From Plasmodiophora brassicae (Eukaryota > Endomyxa: Phytomyxea > Phytomyxea > Plasmodiophorida), in the NCBI GenBank assembly GCA_036867785.1, contig CP145412.1, positions 62,001-126,000 of the forward strand: a stretch of DNA of 64,000 nucleotides, in the 5' to 3' direction. Below the pieces are notes generated by a model that was not told where the DNA came from, did no database searches, and saw nothing but the letters and a program-made list of their open reading frames with translations. Positions 62,558-64,000 of the stretch are shown piece after piece. A program made the translations under genes and the position numbers. Position 1 is the stretch's first letter; the number at the start of each line of letters is the position of its first letter.

Positions 62558-63616
62558 TTAGCTCGAACGGAAGTAGTACTGTTGATCAACTTCTTCAGCG
62601 GTCAAACGGTGGTCATCGCGTAAGTGGATACGAAGGTCGTTCGCATTCATATGGGTCACGGGCAAACGGCAAATAGGGCACATCATCTCGACAGAAAGAG
62701 CAGAAGGTTGCTGATTTAAGTCAGGAGTTTCAAAGACCAGTGGGTCCTGGCAGACAAGGTATTGAAAACTTGTGCCCATGGCAGTGACGGCCGGGCGCTG
62801 CGAAATAGCACACCCTGGACACTCACTCAGGTGTCCCCGGAGACCGGCTTTCGATGCAAACACCATGTGGCACGACTGGCATTGATAACCGAGGCGGTTA
62901 AGTTTAAGAGATTCGCAGCGCTTCTCGTGTCCTCTACGTTTTGCGGGATTGACGAGCATTATTTGACAATGCCGGCATTGGTTGCCATGGATCACTGCTG
63001 ACGGAGCGCACCCGGTGCCGCACTCTGGATTCGATGCCTGGTGCTGGCGAAATCCGTATCTGCTTCTGAATCCGTGTCTACAAGCTAGGCATTGTACGGC
63101 TAGGCGCCCTGCTTCGATGACCAATTTTGTGCCAGGGATTGGTTCACTCGCTATACAGCTGTGCGTCTCGTGTGACACGCGACTGTGGCGAGTGGAGAAT
63201 GTTGTCCCGCAATACTGGCACTGCAAAGAATTGACGTTTCCAGAAAGCGGGGACAACGAAGTTGCTTGATGGCCATTACCGAGATCCACCCTGTCGTCGC
63301 TGGGGCATAGGCCGAGCGTGCGGGCATCGGAAGGACCAGATTGGCCACACGGGCCATCCGCGCCAGGATGATCAGCGGCGTAGCTGAAGTTGGGGTCGGG
63401 GCGGGGGTCGTCCATGCGGGGAAAGGAAGACGCGGGTTGGTCCAATATGGCGGCACCACCTGCGCCAGCAAGATTATGGGCGTCGAACGCGTCGAAGTCG
63501 AAGAAGGTAACGGCCTCGGCCCAGGCGTCGTCGTCGTCGTGTTCGCAAGCGGCAACGAGGACGCCCGACCGGAACGTTAACAGCAGCGCACACAGCGACA
63601 ATTTCAGGAGGACCAT
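62558..63616 (-). CDS. Secreted zinc-finger protein, member D
   Basis: A 352-residue intronless protein in inverted orientation to A-C and more than 22 kb away. The signal peptide is MVLLKLSLCALLLTFRSGVL, then the family's acidic segment (EHDDDDAWAEA, FFDFDAFDAHN) and GAGGAAILDQP linker. Five fingers follow: QCQYCGTTF...HETHSC, QCLACRHGF...H...C, QCRHCQIML...HEKRC, QCQSCHMVF...H...C and MCPICRLPV...HLRDDH. The last is a true C2H2 finger, as in member C. The ATG at 63614-63616 is chosen because it starts the signal peptide; the frame is open upstream through a minisatellite that is unlikely to be translated. The leader TGCCGAGTTCAGCC resembles that of A-C. The gene reaches its stop 17 bases upstream of a stretch that is repeated at 59940-60120. 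Confidence 0.85.
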   Translation of the reverse strand: MVLLKLSLCALLLTFRSGVLVAACEHDDDDAWAEAVTFFDFDAFDAHNLAGAGGAAILDQPASSFPRMDDPRPDPNFSYAADHPGADGPCGQSGPSDARTLGLCPSDDRVDLGNGHQATSLSPLSGNVNSLQCQYCGTTFSTRHSRVSHETHSCIASEPIPGTKLVIEAGRLAVQCLACRHGFRSRYGFRQHQASNPECGTGCAPSAVIHGNQCRHCQIMLVNPAKRRGHEKRCESLKLNRLGYQCQSCHMVFASKAGLRGHLSECPGCAISQRPAVTAMGTSFQYLVCQDPLVFETPDLNQQPSALSVEMMCPICRLPVTHMNANDLRIHLRDDHRLTAEEVDQQYYFRSS

Positions 63617-63654
63617 GGCTGAACTCGGCAATTGCGCGTAGAGATGGCAGCGGG

Positions 63655-63781
63655 TCGACCCGACCCGAGTCGACCCGGGTCGACCCGACCCGACCCGATC
63701 ACCCGTTGGGGTTCCCAGTCGACCCGGGTCAGACCCGCCGCGCCCGCCCATGACCCGGGTCGACCCGGGTCGACCCGGGTC
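63655..63781. repeat. CGACCCGGGT minisatellite upstream of zinc-finger gene D
   Basis: Repeated CGACCCGGGT and CGACCCGACC units, including a block of three perfect copies at about 63751-63781, lie 40-165 bases before the start codon of gene D. The core GACCCGGGTC is itself a palindrome. The same core builds the 32-bp minisatellite in front of gene B. Confidence 0.8.
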
Positions 63782-64000
63782 CTGGACCTGCAGATGGTAT
63801 AGCGGACTTGGGGGTGGCAGACACTGATCTCGACTCTCGGCCCTCGGGTGCCGGGACTTGCTGATGGCCGGCCCGCCGTCCCTGGCCGCAGATTGAGCTT
63901 CGAGCACCTTCATGTTGTGTTAACGTACACTCGTCGTCGAGTTTACTTGGCACTAGAGTATTCGCAAGAATGCCAAGATTGCAAGTCACTCAGTCGCAGA
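63782..64000. other. Right-edge sequence
   Basis: Upstream flank of gene D to the window end. No gene or element recognised. Confidence 0.3.

Noticed and set aside
1-64000. tRNA, rRNA or other non-coding RNA genes
   Set aside because: No A/B-box tRNA pattern or rRNA-like stretch was recognised on either strand by eye; tRNAscan-SE and Infernal would settle it.
1-64000. Retrovirus-like, LTR or other capsid-bearing elements
   Set aside because: No reverse transcriptase, integrase, capsid or paired long terminal repeats were recognised; the 1.8-kb direct duplication carries cellular genes and its ends are not LTR-like.

Overview
This window looks like nuclear DNA from a compact, GC-rich protist genome. 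Almost every conserved gene is eukaryotic (VPS13, NELF-C/D, a giant RCC1-SPRY-HECT ubiquitin ligase, a GTPBP1/2-type GTPase, MORN-RING, RMC1, CPSase II). Introns are short (about 50-80 nt, GT...AG) and genes are tightly packed on both strands. A family of secreted zinc-finger proteins and a secreted SKP1-like/ankyrin protein suggest a parasite. My best guess is a plasmodiophorid (Rhizaria, Plasmodiophora-like). That is inference from gene style and effector-like content, not from a marker gene. No organelle, bacterial or viral genes, tRNAs, rRNAs or CRISPR arrays were seen.

Layout. 1-24.9 kb is a housekeeping block: VPS13 (minus, running off the left edge), NELF-C/D (plus), a small P-loop kinase (plus), an 11.3-kb single-exon HERC-like E3 ligase (minus), a GTPBP1/2-like GTPase (plus) and a WGDF-motif, probably clathrin-adaptor-binding protein (minus). 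25-27 kb is gene-poor, with a large inverted repeat and a CENP-B/pogo-type transposase remnant. 27.1-32 kb holds a MORN-RING protein and a TPR protein with a FANCG-like layout. 32-40.5 kb is an accessory zone: three secreted zinc-finger genes (two in a 1.8-kb tandem duplication), minisatellites in front of them, a decayed ankyrin gene and a kinase N-lobe remnant. 40.5-59.1 kb is mostly conserved again: RMC1, the SKP1-like/ankyrin gene, CPSase II, a DYW-type PPR protein and a very large WD40/solenoid protein. 59.1-64 kb is a second accessory zone with a truncated zinc-finger copy, a cation-diffusion-facilitator-like membrane protein, another inverted repeat and a fourth zinc-finger gene preceded by a CGACCCGGGT minisatellite.

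How the parts fit. VPS13, the WGDF protein and RMC1 are membrane-traffic functions. HERC-like and MORN-RING are candidate ubiquitin ligases. CPSase II starts pyrimidine synthesis. The PPR-DYW protein implies organellar C-to-U RNA editing. The most novel material is the secreted zinc-finger family, in which the fingers differ more between tandem copies than the flanking DNA does, and the secreted SKP1-like/ankyrin fusion, which has the architecture of a host SCF-ubiquitin-ligase mimic.
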